The notes beneath the pieces were generated by a model, which did not search any database, had not been told where the DNA came from, and worked only from the letters and a program-made list of their open reading frames with translations. The position numbers were made by a program, and so were the translations under genes. Shown here piece after piece: positions 7,009-13,098 of a stretch of DNA of 13,098 nt (position 1 is its first letter; every line of letters starts with the position of its first letter). The stretch is from assembly GCA_964345105.1 (NCBI GenBank), contig CAYFPZ010000005.1:1-13098 (forward strand). Reading direction: 5' to 3'. Source of the DNA: DG-33 sp964345105 (GTDB lineage: Archaea; Hadarchaeota; Hadarchaeia; Hadarchaeales; Hadarchaeaceae).

Positions 7009-8019
7009 TTATACTTTGATAAGCGGGATAACTTCTTTCGCGAAAAGCTTGTGAGTTTCTCGCTCTATGGTTTTGTCGAAGTATAAGATGAAATAGGTCG
7101 CCCCGAGTTCCACGAATTTTTTGAGCTGCTCGGCGCATTGCTCAGGCGTTCCTACGATACTTTTCCGGAGGAATTGCTCCTTGGATATGGGCTCCCAAAT
7201 TCCCTTCCCTCGATAGCTTTTGTTAAAACCCTCTTTGATGAGTTCCTGCACGAATTGCTGAACTTCCGCTTCAGTTTCGCCGATAATCACTTCCGTATGA
7301 AAACTAAGCTCGATTTCGTTTGGGTTCCTTTTAACACTGGCGCAATGGTCTCTTAATATGTGGACTTTTCTTTCGAAGTCCTCTGGCGTTCCTCCCCCAA
7401 GGTTGTAGATATCTGCATGCTTTGCCGCCACACGTAGGGTCAGCTTTTCCCCACCTCCCCCAATCAGGATTGGAGGCCTCGGCTTTTGAACTGGCTTGGG
7501 GTAATTGATTGCTCCGTGAAGCTTGTAATACTTCCCTTCAAAATCAACCACGGGCTCGGTCCACATTCGTTTGATTATCTCGACCGCTTCATCGAGCATA
7601 CCTATTCTTTTGGCAGCACTTGGGAAATCGTAGCCGTAACCGAGATACTCGTGATCGTACCACCCAGCACCTATTCCGAAGATTAGCCTTCCTCCCGAAA
7701 TGACGTCTAGTACCGAGGCCTGTTTTGCAAGCAAGGACGGGTTCCGGTAGGAATTGCAAGTCACGATCTGGCCCAGCTTCGCCTTATCCGTTTCTGCTGC
7801 TAGGGCCGTGAGAGTCATCCAGCATTCAAAAACCGAACGATTCTCAATCTTCGGCACCGTGTGGAAGTGATCGTAAAGCCATATCGAGTCGTATCCCAAG
7901 CTTTCAGCGTCCCTTGCCGCTCGGACGATGGACTCGAACTGATCCTTAGGCGGAAGATCCTCGGGCAAATCCAACCTCCAACCTTGTGGGGCGATAAAAC
8001 CAAATTTGATTTCTTCCAT
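7009..8019 (-). CDS. F420-type luciferase-family (LLM) oxidoreductase
   Basis: A TIM-barrel oxidoreductase of the bacterial luciferase superfamily (PF00296), most like the subgroup predicted to use coenzyme F420. Diagnostic segments are ESLGYDSIWLYDHFHTVP (about 40-57), LGQIVTCNSYRNPSLLAKQASVLDVISGGR (about 82-111), FGIGAGWYDHEYLGYGYDFP (about 114-133) and RPPILIGGGGEKLTLRVAAKHAD (about 182-204). Length (336) is normal. ATG 8019 is preceded by GGATGA on the coding strand. No flavin/F420 discrimination can be made with certainty from sequence. The substrate is unknown, and nothing ties it to the cell-wall genes apart from location: it is divergent from the AmiE-like gene and convergent with the namZ operon, so it is a single-gene unit. 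Its base composition is more GC-rich than that of the namZ operon. F420 use would fit an archaeal host. Confidence 0.9.
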   Translation of the reverse strand: MEEIKFGFIAPQGWRLDLPEDLPPKDQFESIVRAARDAESLGYDSIWLYDHFHTVPKIENRSVFECWMTLTALAAETDKAKLGQIVTCNSYRNPSLLAKQASVLDVISGGRLIFGIGAGWYDHEYLGYGYDFPSAAKRIGMLDEAVEIIKRMWTEPVVDFEGKYYKLHGAINYPKPVQKPRPPILIGGGGEKLTLRVAAKHADIYNLGGGTPEDFERKVHILRDHCASVKRNPNEIELSFHTEVIIGETEAEVQQFVQELIKEGFNKSYRGKGIWEPISKEQFLRKSIVGTPEQCAEQLKKFVELGATYFILYFDKTIERETHKLFAKEVIPLIKV

Positions 8020-8047
8020 GGCCTCATCCTTCCAATCCTCGAAATTG

Positions 8048-8057
8048 TTAAATTTAA
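8048..8057 (-). promoter_or_regulatory. TATA-like box of the F420 oxidoreductase gene
   Basis: TTAAATTTAA, preceded on the minus strand by CAAAC, lies about 25 nt before a likely transcription start near 8027. That leaves a short leader containing the Shine-Dalgarno before ATG 8019. The core CTTAAATTT is shared with the box of the divergent gene. Confidence 0.4.
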
Positions 8058-8126
8058 GTTTGCTGATTCCATGCAGCGAAGACTCTTAATACTCAACTAA
8101 ATTACTTAGTTTGTGGAATTAAAAAA

Positions 8127-8136
8127 CCTTAAATTT
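8127..8136 (+). promoter_or_regulatory. BRE/TATA-like promoter of the AmiE-like gene
   Basis: AAAAAACCTTAAATTT ends at 8136, with the TATA part at 8129-8136. Transcription would begin near 8158, giving a leader of about 20 nt that carries the Shine-Dalgarno at 8165-8172. This is consistent with an archaeal promoter. Confidence 0.45.
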
Positions 8137-8164
8137 CATTAGAGGGTGTTAGCACTTGGGTTGA

Positions 8165-8172
8165 GGAGGTGA
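8165..8172 (+). promoter_or_regulatory. Perfect Shine-Dalgarno that moves the start to TTG 8178
   Basis: GGAGGTGA is the full complement of the canonical 16S rRNA 3' tail. It overlaps the possible GTG start at 8169 and sits five bases before TTG 8178, so the TTG is the better start. Confidence 0.8.
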
Positions 8173-8177
8173 TATCT

Positions 8178-9335
8178 TTGGGCGGCGGTGCTGAAGCTAA
8201 AAACTCTAGAATGTCGGTCAAATGTGTTCTGAGGCATGGTAATCCAGAGGACGTCGGGATGGATCCCAGCCGCCTGAGGGAAGTAAGTGAATTCATTAAG
8301 AAGGCCATTTCCGAAAAAGCTTTCCCCGGTGCTGTTTTCTTGGTGGCACGTAACGGCGTGATAGTGGCACACGAAGCTTATGGGAAAGCAGTATCAATAC
8401 CCTCGGAACTCTCCAAACCTATGAAATTAGATACCATTTTCGATGCCGGGTCGGTGACCAAACCGGTAGCTACAGCAACATCCTTGATGATTCTACTTGA
8501 AAAAGGAAAGGGTTTGCTGGACGACCCCGTAAACCTCTATATTCCAGAGTACACTGGAGAGGGGAAGGAAAAAACCACGTTACACAATTTGTTAACACAC
8601 ACAGCCGGTATCCCTGATCCAATTCAGCTATATAAGAGGTGTAAAACTAGGGAAGATTTTCTAAGAGAAATATGCCAGACAAAACTTGAATGTCCTCCCG
8701 GTAGTAAGGTCATTTACAGTTGTCTAGGTTTTATCTTATTGACCTTCATCATAGAGAAAGTTGCAGGTGAGAGTCTAGCATCCTTTTCCAGAAGAGAAAT
8801 CTTCTCACCCTTGGGCATGAAGGAGACCCTCTTCAACCCTCCGGAAAAGTTGAGGGATAGAATCGCGGCGACTGAGAGATGTAGCTGGCGAGGACGCATT
8901 ATCATAGGGGAGGTCCACGACGAAAACGCTTTCGGCATGGGTGGGGTAAGTGGCAATGCTGGACTTTTCTCCACCGCCCAAGACCTCGCCATATTTGGCC
9001 AAACATTCCTCAATAAGGGGGCGTATGGGCATAACAGAATCCTCAGACCCTCAACTGTTAATTTGATGACCAAGAACCACACCGTAGGACTGGAAGAGCC
9101 TAGGGGTTTAGGGTGGGGTCTCAAGGCGGATAAAGAATCTCAAGCTGGCGAATTGTTGTCCCCATTGACTTTTGGGCATACTGGTTTCCCGGGAGTTTCG
9201 CTGTGGGTCGACCCAGTGAACAAACTTATCACGGTTCTTATGACGAATAGGGTTCATCCCACGAGGGAGAACGAATCAATCCTTCGGGTCAGACCGATAT
9301 TCCATAACATCATTGCTTCCTCAATTATTGGCTAG
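8178..9335 (+). CDS. Serine beta-lactamase-fold hydrolase, AmiE (YbbE)-like
   Basis: A class C beta-lactamase/PBP-fold hydrolase (PF00144). From the TTG start the motifs are SxxK at S92-V-T-K95 (the nucleophile, in DAGSVTKPVA), Y180-S-C182 in the YxN position (Cys for Asn), and H334-T-G336 in the KTG position. The segment EVHDENAFGMGGVSGNAGLFSTAQDLA (about 245-271) is typical of the subgroup that contains Bacillus AmiE (YbbE), the N-acetylmuramoyl-L-alanine amidase that works with NagZ in muropeptide rescue. No signal peptide or membrane segment is visible, so it is predicted cytoplasmic. Length is 385 residues. The stop is 18 nt before the start of an anmK remnant, so the ancestral operon was amidase-anmK, a pair that makes sense for muropeptide breakdown. 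Other members of this fold are esterases or D-aminopeptidases, so the amidase role is supported mainly by context. Confidence 0.85.
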   Translation: MGGGAEAKNSRMSVKCVLRHGNPEDVGMDPSRLREVSEFIKKAISEKAFPGAVFLVARNGVIVAHEAYGKAVSIPSELSKPMKLDTIFDAGSVTKPVATATSLMILLEKGKGLLDDPVNLYIPEYTGEGKEKTTLHNLLTHTAGIPDPIQLYKRCKTREDFLREICQTKLECPPGSKVIYSCLGFILLTFIIEKVAGESLASFSRREIFSPLGMKETLFNPPEKLRDRIAATERCSWRGRIIIGEVHDENAFGMGGVSGNAGLFSTAQDLAIFGQTFLNKGAYGHNRILRPSTVNLMTKNHTVGLEEPRGLGWGLKADKESQAGELLSPLTFGHTGFPGVSLWVDPVNKLITVLMTNRVHPTRENESILRVRPIFHNIIASSIIG

Positions 9336-9341
9336 GGGGCG

Positions 9342-9348
9342 GGTGGTG
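9342..9348 (+). promoter_or_regulatory. Shine-Dalgarno of the anmK remnant
   Basis: GGTGGTG, one mismatch from GGAGGTG, lies five bases before ATG 9354. It shows that the remnant still has an intact translation start. Confidence 0.5.
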
Positions 9349-9353
9349 CTCCA

Positions 9354-9452
9354 ATGCTAGTAGTTGAGCCGATGTCGGGCACCTCTATGGACGGAATAGA
9401 TGTAAAACTCATTAGAATCAAAATTACTATGGTTGGCGATAGGGTTTGGTGA
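9354..9452 (+). pseudogene. anmK: anmK remnant: N-terminus of anhydro-N-acetylmuramic acid kinase
   Basis: ATG 9354 opens a 32-codon frame ending at TGA 9450-9452. Residues 6-20 read PMSGTSMDGIDVKLI, which matches the nearly invariant AnmK N-terminus (MSGTSxDGxDxxL, the ATP-binding first strand and turn). AnmK phosphorylates 1,6-anhydro-MurNAc and is about 370 residues long; everything after roughly residue 24 is missing. The frame then runs into the next gene, which starts at 9433 in another frame. A good Shine-Dalgarno and an 18-nt gap from the AmiE-like gene indicate that this was a real operon gene before truncation. It cannot be a working kinase. It may still be translated as a short leader peptide whose stop lies 17-19 nt inside the amidohydrolase gene. 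An assembly join is the main alternative explanation. Confidence 0.75.
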
Positions 9453-10791
9453 TTCTATAAAAAGTACTTCTAGGCTTTACCGAACCATTAAAGAAGCTGT
9501 TGATAAGGTTCGAATCGTCGACACTCATGAACACCTCTTACAGGAAAAGGAGCGAATAGCTAAAAAACCCGATCTGTTTGAAATATTACTCGCGCAATAT
9601 ACTTCGTCCGATCTTGTTTCTTCAGGAATGTCGCTGGAAGAACTAGAAAAGGTTCGAGACTCAAGACTTCCCCTTGAAAAGAGATGGACAATATTCAAAC
9701 CTTTTGGGGAGGTGATTCAAAATACGGGTTATACTCGAGCCATAAACATAGCCGTAAGGGATCTTTACGGCGTAGACGAAATCAGCGAGGATACCTACAA
9801 GAAACTCGCATCGCGGATGGAGAAAGCGAATAAATCGGGACTTTACAAGTGGATACTGAAAGACAAGTCTGGGATTGATGTATCCATTTTAGATAGCCTA
9901 TCTGCCCCCTTAGAGGATGTTGATAGAAGGTTCTTTGCCCCAGTTGCGAGGTTCGACGACTTCGTTATGGCTAGGGAAAGGATGGACTTCGAAGCTTTAG
10001 AAAAGCGGTGCGGTAAACCCATTCATTCATTCTCCAATCTCATCCAAGCCCTAGAACTCGAGTTTAATAAAGCATCAAAGATGATAGTTGGCGTCAAAAT
10101 AGGTCTAGCCTACATGAGAAAACTCCGTTTTGACAAAATCTCTCAAAGAGAGGCTGAAGAGGTCTTCGCTAACGTATTTAACCAAGAATTTTTCAAAGGG
10201 AAAAAACCGATTAATATAAATAGTAAAGAAGCGCCTGAAGGGCTTTTTTTGAAAGAAACCAAGCCATTACAGGATTTTATGGTGCACAAAATAATCCAAT
10301 TAGCTGAGGAGAAGGGCCTCCCTATACAGATTCATACGGGAATTCAAGAAGGAAACGAGAACATCATCACCAACTCTAACCCGACCCTCCTGACCAACCT
10401 CTTCAGAGAATATAAAAAAGTCAGATTCGACATATTCCACGGATCATACCCCTATACGGGTGAGTTAACTGTCCTAGCTAAGACCTTCCAAAATGTTTAC
10501 ATCGATATGTGCTGGCTCCACATAATCTCCCCCTATAGAGCAAGGCAAGCCTTAGCCGAATGGTTGGACACGGTTCCTTGGAATAAAATCTTCGGTTTTG
10601 GGGGAGACTACATCCATGCGGAGGGTGTCTACGGCCATTCTGTGATTGCTAGGGAAAACATTTCAAGAGTACTTAAGGAAAAAGTTGAGGAAGGTTCTCT
10701 TACTGAAAAACAAGCCGTTCATCTAGCCCAAAAATTGCTGAGAGACAATGCCTATGAATTCTTCTTCTCTAAAAAGTCTTCCAGCCTTTAA
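9433..10791 (+). CDS. Metal-dependent amidohydrolase (amidohydrolase-2 type)
   Basis: A TIM-barrel amidohydrolase of the PF04909 type. The metal site is readable: HxH at H32-E-H34 (VDTHEHL, strand 1), a candidate Lys at 222 (GVKIG), H301 (QIHTG), H336 (IFHGSYPYTGE) and D392 (GFGGDYIHAEG). The HGSYP segment and overall layout resemble the amidohydrolase domain fused to glutamine synthetase in FluG-like proteins, and also the uronate-isomerase-like branch. The substrate is unknown; a peptide, amide or lactone from muropeptide breakdown would fit the context but is speculative. The start is uncertain. TTG 9433 is the only sensible in-frame start before the HxH motif (an in-frame TAA lies at 9403-9405), but it has no Shine-Dalgarno and lies within the anmK remnant, so translation may depend on coupling to that short frame. 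The protein is otherwise full length at 452 residues. It ends 40 nt from the convergent transporter operon. Confidence 0.85.
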   Translation: MAIGFGDSIKSTSRLYRTIKEAVDKVRIVDTHEHLLQEKERIAKKPDLFEILLAQYTSSDLVSSGMSLEELEKVRDSRLPLEKRWTIFKPFGEVIQNTGYTRAINIAVRDLYGVDEISEDTYKKLASRMEKANKSGLYKWILKDKSGIDVSILDSLSAPLEDVDRRFFAPVARFDDFVMARERMDFEALEKRCGKPIHSFSNLIQALELEFNKASKMIVGVKIGLAYMRKLRFDKISQREAEEVFANVFNQEFFKGKKPININSKEAPEGLFLKETKPLQDFMVHKIIQLAEEKGLPIQIHTGIQEGNENIITNSNPTLLTNLFREYKKVRFDIFHGSYPYTGELTVLAKTFQNVYIDMCWLHIISPYRARQALAEWLDTVPWNKIFGFGGDYIHAEGVYGHSVIARENISRVLKEKVEEGSLTEKQAVHLAQKLLRDNAYEFFFSKKSSSL

Positions 10792-10831
10792 CTCTCTTGG
10801 AATATTAGAAAAACTGATAAAGTGTTCAATC

Positions 10832-11626
10832 TTACAACTCCCATTTTTCATGGAGTGGCGGCACGCTCGCAACTAGCTCCTTTGTGTAAGGATGTTTTGG
10901 ATTGAAGATGACCTTTTTGACCGGGCCCCTTTCAACTATTTCCCCTTTCCTCATTATTGCTATTCTATCGCCGATGAAATATGCCTGCGCCAGGTCGTGC
11001 GTTATGAACAATACCGACATTTTCTCGTTTTTCTTCAATCGTAAGAGTTCTTTCAGAACCGCGACACGGGTCGAAGCGTCTATCATGCTTGTTAATTCGT
11101 CGGCCACCAACAAATTTGGGTGGATGATTAAGGATCTCGCAATGAGTAATCGTTGCATCTGTCCCCCACTTAGTTGATGTGGATATCTCCCTAGGATTTC
11201 GTCTGGATTCATCCCAATCATTTCTAGAGTAGACTTAATGATTTTCTTTCTTTCATCCTTGGAAGGAGAATTTTCGAGGAGGTCAAATGCGTCGTTTAGA
11301 GGTTTATCGACATTATAAAAGAAGTTAAATGACGAGTAGGGATCCTGAAAGACAGCTTGTACTTTTCTCCAGTAAGCTAGTTTATCATACGCAAAAATAT
11401 TCTTGCCATTGAGAATAATTTTACCCCTGCTTGGTTTAATTAGTCTCAGAATTATGTTGCCCACAGTGGTCTTGCCGCTACCGCTTTCGCCTACTAGGCA
11501 AAATATCTCGCCTTTTTTTATGTCAAATGATACTTTTTTTGCGCCTATTACTTCAACTGTCCGGACGTAGCCTGAGGTGTAGAGCTTTGTTAAATTTTTG
11601 ACCTTCAAAAGTATGTTTTTCTTCAT
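10832..11626 (-). CDS. oppF: Peptide ABC transporter ATPase, OppF/DppF-like
   Basis: The second ATPase of an Opp/Dpp-type importer, working on the inner face of the membrane. Walker A is GESGSGKTT (46-54), Q-loop Q94 (VFQDP), signature LSGGQMQRL (152-160), Walker B LLVADE (172-177) and switch H210 (ITHD). The Walker B extension is ADELTSMID, with Leu in the usual Pro position of DEPxSxxD. At 264 residues it ends soon after HPYTKELVASVPP, so most of the C-terminal oligopeptide-transporter domain (PF08352) is absent, as in short archaeal and bacterial OppF proteins. ATG 11626 overlaps the oppD stop (ATGA), with AGAGGT upstream, so the two ATPases are translationally coupled and likely form a heterodimer. 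Substrate specificity lies in the unseen binding protein; peptides or muropeptides are the reasonable candidates. Confidence 0.92.
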   Translation of the reverse strand: MKKNILLKVKNLTKLYTSGYVRTVEVIGAKKVSFDIKKGEIFCLVGESGSGKTTVGNIILRLIKPSRGKIILNGKNIFAYDKLAYWRKVQAVFQDPYSSFNFFYNVDKPLNDAFDLLENSPSKDERKKIIKSTLEMIGMNPDEILGRYPHQLSGGQMQRLLIARSLIIHPNLLVADELTSMIDASTRVAVLKELLRLKKNEKMSVLFITHDLAQAYFIGDRIAIMRKGEIVERGPVKKVIFNPKHPYTKELVASVPPLHEKWEL

Positions 11627-12612
11627 TTCGATCGACCTCTGTTGTAAAGCCAGCAGTTAACACTTCTGCCTTTTTTCTTGATAGTCGGGGGCTCCTTAGA
11701 TTTACATATCTCCATGCATTTTTCGCACCGACTATGAAACCTGCATCCAGGCGGAGGATTTCTCAGATCGGGAACTACCCCCGGTATACTCGTCAACGAT
11801 TTATTTTTTGTTTGCCGTTCGAGCGGCAACAGAGAATCCATCAGCGCGCGAGTATAAGGGTGAAGAGGTTTATTCACGATTTCTTCTACCCTTCCACTTT
11901 CCACGAATTTTCCGCCATACATAATTACAATCCGATCGCACAGCTGATTCAGGGCGGACAAATCGTGGGATATGCACATAAGACTTTTTATTATCCCCTT
12001 TCTTTGTATGTCTATCATCAGCTGTATCATTCGTCTCTGCGAGGTCACATCAAGGGCTGAGGTGGGCTCATCCGTAATCAAAAGTTTCGGATTCCCCAAC
12101 GTTGATATTGCCGTAATAGCTCTTTGTGTCATGCCTCCACTAAGTTCGTGCGGATAAAAATCAAGAACATGCTTATCTAGACCCAACCTCTCGAAATGAT
12201 CAGCCGCCATTTCGCGGGCTTCATTGACTGAGTGTTTCCGCCCAGTACGTTCTTTTAACATGTCCGCAATGAACTCCCTGACTTTTTTAACAGGATTTAG
12301 AGAATTTAACATAGCTTGAGGCACATAGGATATGAGTTTACATTTAACATCTTTTCTTAATTTTTCAGGAGAAATTTTCCAGACATCAAAACCATTGACT
12401 TTGACTTCGCCACTCTCATAATGCAATAGGGGCGTTGTAGTACCAGTAATAAGTTGCGCGAAGGTAGATTTCCCACACCCAGATTCACCAGCGATACCAA
12501 TTCTTTCGCCCTCGCTGACTTTAAGTGAAACACCATCCACAGCATGGACGACGCCAAAAGTGCCTCTGTAGTAGCCTTTGAGGTCTTTGACTTGGAGAAG
12601 AGTTTTATTCAT
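11623..12612 (-). CDS. oppD: Peptide ABC transporter ATPase, OppD/DppD-like
   Basis: The first ATPase of the Opp/Dpp importer. Walker A is GESGCGKST (42-50), Q-loop Q99 (YVPQ), signature LSGGMTQRA (157-165), Walker B LLITDEPTSALD (177-188) and H216 (ISHD). The full C-terminal oligopeptide-transporter domain is present. It contains SIPGVVPDLRNPPPGCRF and four cysteines, C290, C296, C299 and C303, with a further C320; DppD-type proteins of this kind may bind a metal or Fe-S cluster there. Length is 329 residues, normal for OppD. ATG 12612 is preceded by a G-rich GGGAGGG stretch about 8 nt upstream. It lies 67 nt after the permease gene in the same direction and overlaps oppF by 4 nt. Confidence 0.93.
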   Translation of the reverse strand: MNKTLLQVKDLKGYYRGTFGVVHAVDGVSLKVSEGERIGIAGESGCGKSTFAQLITGTTTPLLHYESGEVKVNGFDVWKISPEKLRKDVKCKLISYVPQAMLNSLNPVKKVREFIADMLKERTGRKHSVNEAREMAADHFERLGLDKHVLDFYPHELSGGMTQRAITAISTLGNPKLLITDEPTSALDVTSQRRMIQLMIDIQRKGIIKSLMCISHDLSALNQLCDRIVIMYGGKFVESGRVEEIVNKPLHPYTRALMDSLLPLERQTKNKSLTSIPGVVPDLRNPPPGCRFHSRCEKCMEICKSKEPPTIKKKGRSVNCWLYNRGRSK

Positions 12613-12679
12613 TTTTCAGGCCCTCCCCCAATGTTTTCTTAAAATCGTTATCATGACAAACAATCCTCAAGTAAAGTTA
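12613..12679 (-). other. 67-nt gap between oppC and oppD
   Basis: The only notable spacing in the transporter operon. It holds the G-rich ribosome-binding stretch of oppD and otherwise AT-rich sequence. I see no open frame, hairpin or convincing promoter in it. Confidence 0.4.
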
Positions 12680-13098
12680 TCACTCCGTCCGCACCTTAGG
12701 ATTCAGTACGTCATCGATAACTGAAGTAAGCATCATAAGAGTTCCAGTGAACATGATTATAACGAGCCCGGGGGGGACGAAGTACCACCATGCACCCAGT
12801 CTAATCACATCCCATGCGATAACAAGTCGAAGCATCTGTCCTAATGTAAAACCCGTAGTAGGCCCCAAACCTATCACACTTATGCTAGACTCCATTACCA
12901 CAGCCCAGCCGGTGGCCATGATAAACACCAAAAAAACGTATGCTAGCATATTTGGCAGAATTTCTTTTACCACTATTGTAAAATCGCTTTTTCCAGAAAT
13001 TCGAGCTAAATCCACGAATTTTCTCTCCCTCAAACTTAGAATTTGAGATCTTATATTTCTCGCCATCCAAGGCCATGAGAATAGTGCTATCAACATCG
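12680..13098 (-). CDS. oppC: Peptide ABC transporter permease, OppC/DppC-like (5' end outside window)
   Basis: The C-terminal part (about 139 residues visible) of an integral membrane permease of the binding-protein-dependent transporter family (PF00528). The cytoplasmic coupling (EAA) segment is the WPWMARNIRSQILSLRERKF stretch near the start of the visible part, followed by DLARISGKSD and LPNMLAY, the pattern of DppC/OppC. Two or three hydrophobic segments follow (AYVFLVFIMATGWAVVM, WYFVPPGLVIIMFTGTLMML). The end NPKVR is typical of the family. The frame is open to the window edge, and the Met at 13096 is internal and not the start. It is the membrane partner of the two downstream ATPases. 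The other permease and the binding protein are expected beyond 13098. Confidence 0.9.
   Translation of the reverse strand, partial: MLIALFSWPWMARNIRSQILSLRERKFVDLARISGKSDFTIVVKEILPNMLAYVFLVFIMATGWAVVMESSISVIGLGPTTGFTLGQMLRLVIAWDVIRLGAWWYFVPPGLVIIMFTGTLMMLTSVIDDVLNPKVRTE

Noticed and set aside
7815..8100. Open frames on both strands over the 5' part of the F420 oxidoreductase gene and its promoter region
   Set aside because: They have no family resemblance or ribosome-binding site, and they are shadows of the well-supported oxidoreductase reading frame.
8714..9124. A 136-codon open frame antisense to the AmiE-like gene
   Set aside because: Its translation has no recognisable motif, and it lies opposite the conserved catalytic regions of the hydrolase. 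It is a composition-driven shadow frame.
9354..10791. A single AnmK-amidohydrolase fusion gene broken by a frameshift
   Set aside because: The two frames belong to unrelated families. AnmK is missing over 90% of its length, and the amidohydrolase is complete from just before its HxH motif, so a frameshift cannot account for the arrangement.
1..13098. tRNA or rRNA genes, CRISPR arrays, insertion sequences or integrase sites
   Set aside because: Intergenic gaps are all under 170 nt. None shows cloverleaf-like arms, regularly spaced repeats, transposase fragments or paired terminal repeats.

Overview
The window looks like a piece of an archaeal chromosome, moderately AT-rich, probably from an uncultivated lineage. 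A TACK/Bathyarchaeia-type organism is my inference; no phylogenetic marker gene is present. The archaeal call rests on four things. Two divergent genes have BRE/TATA-like elements about 23-29 nt before an ATG and no Shine-Dalgarno, which is the layout of leaderless archaeal promoters. Short oligo-T tracts follow several genes instead of hairpin terminators. A coenzyme-F420-type luciferase-family oxidoreductase is present. Other genes use perfect GGAGGTGA-type Shine-Dalgarno sites with TTG starts.

Layout. (1) Positions 1-2377, plus strand: the last codons of a probable etfB, then etfA and a GlcD-type FAD-linked 2-hydroxyacid (D-lactate/glycolate) dehydrogenase, coupled by 4-nt overlaps. The order matches electron-confurcating lactate dehydrogenase operons (lctBCD). 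(2) 2430-3473, minus strand: a ROK-family sugar kinase with an atypical active site. It is divergent from (3) 3637-6923, plus strand: a NamZ/DUF1343 exo-N-acetylmuramidase (GH171) and a 681-residue double-SIS protein of the MurQ/glucokinase-regulatory-protein family. (4) 7009-8019, minus strand: the F420-type oxidoreductase. It is divergent from (5) 8178-10791, plus strand: a serine beta-lactamase-fold hydrolase resembling the muropeptide amidase AmiE, a 32-codon remnant of anmK (anhydro-MurNAc kinase), and a metal-dependent amidohydrolase. (6) 10832-13098, minus strand: an Opp/Dpp-type peptide ABC transporter (two ATPases and part of a permease), convergent with block 5.

Read together, much of the window fits scavenging of bacterial cell-wall fragments. 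A peptide transporter could import muropeptides. An AmiE-like hydrolase would remove the stem peptide and NamZ would release N-acetylmuramate (MurNAc). A ROK kinase and a MurQ-family protein would process the sugar. D-lactate, the product of MurQ-type etherases, would be oxidised by GlcD with Etf. The individual family calls are well supported. The pathway is inference, and its weakest link is the MurQ-like protein, which lacks the essential etherase glutamate and is closer in architecture to vertebrate GKRP.

The most striking observations are the GKRP-like protein beside a degenerate sugar kinase, the anmK stub cut off at the start of the amidohydrolase, and the juxtaposition of MurNAc and D-lactate functions. 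No RNA genes, CRISPR arrays or insertion sequences were seen. No gene-free stretch exceeds 300 bases; the longest is the 163-nt divergent promoter region at 3474-3636.
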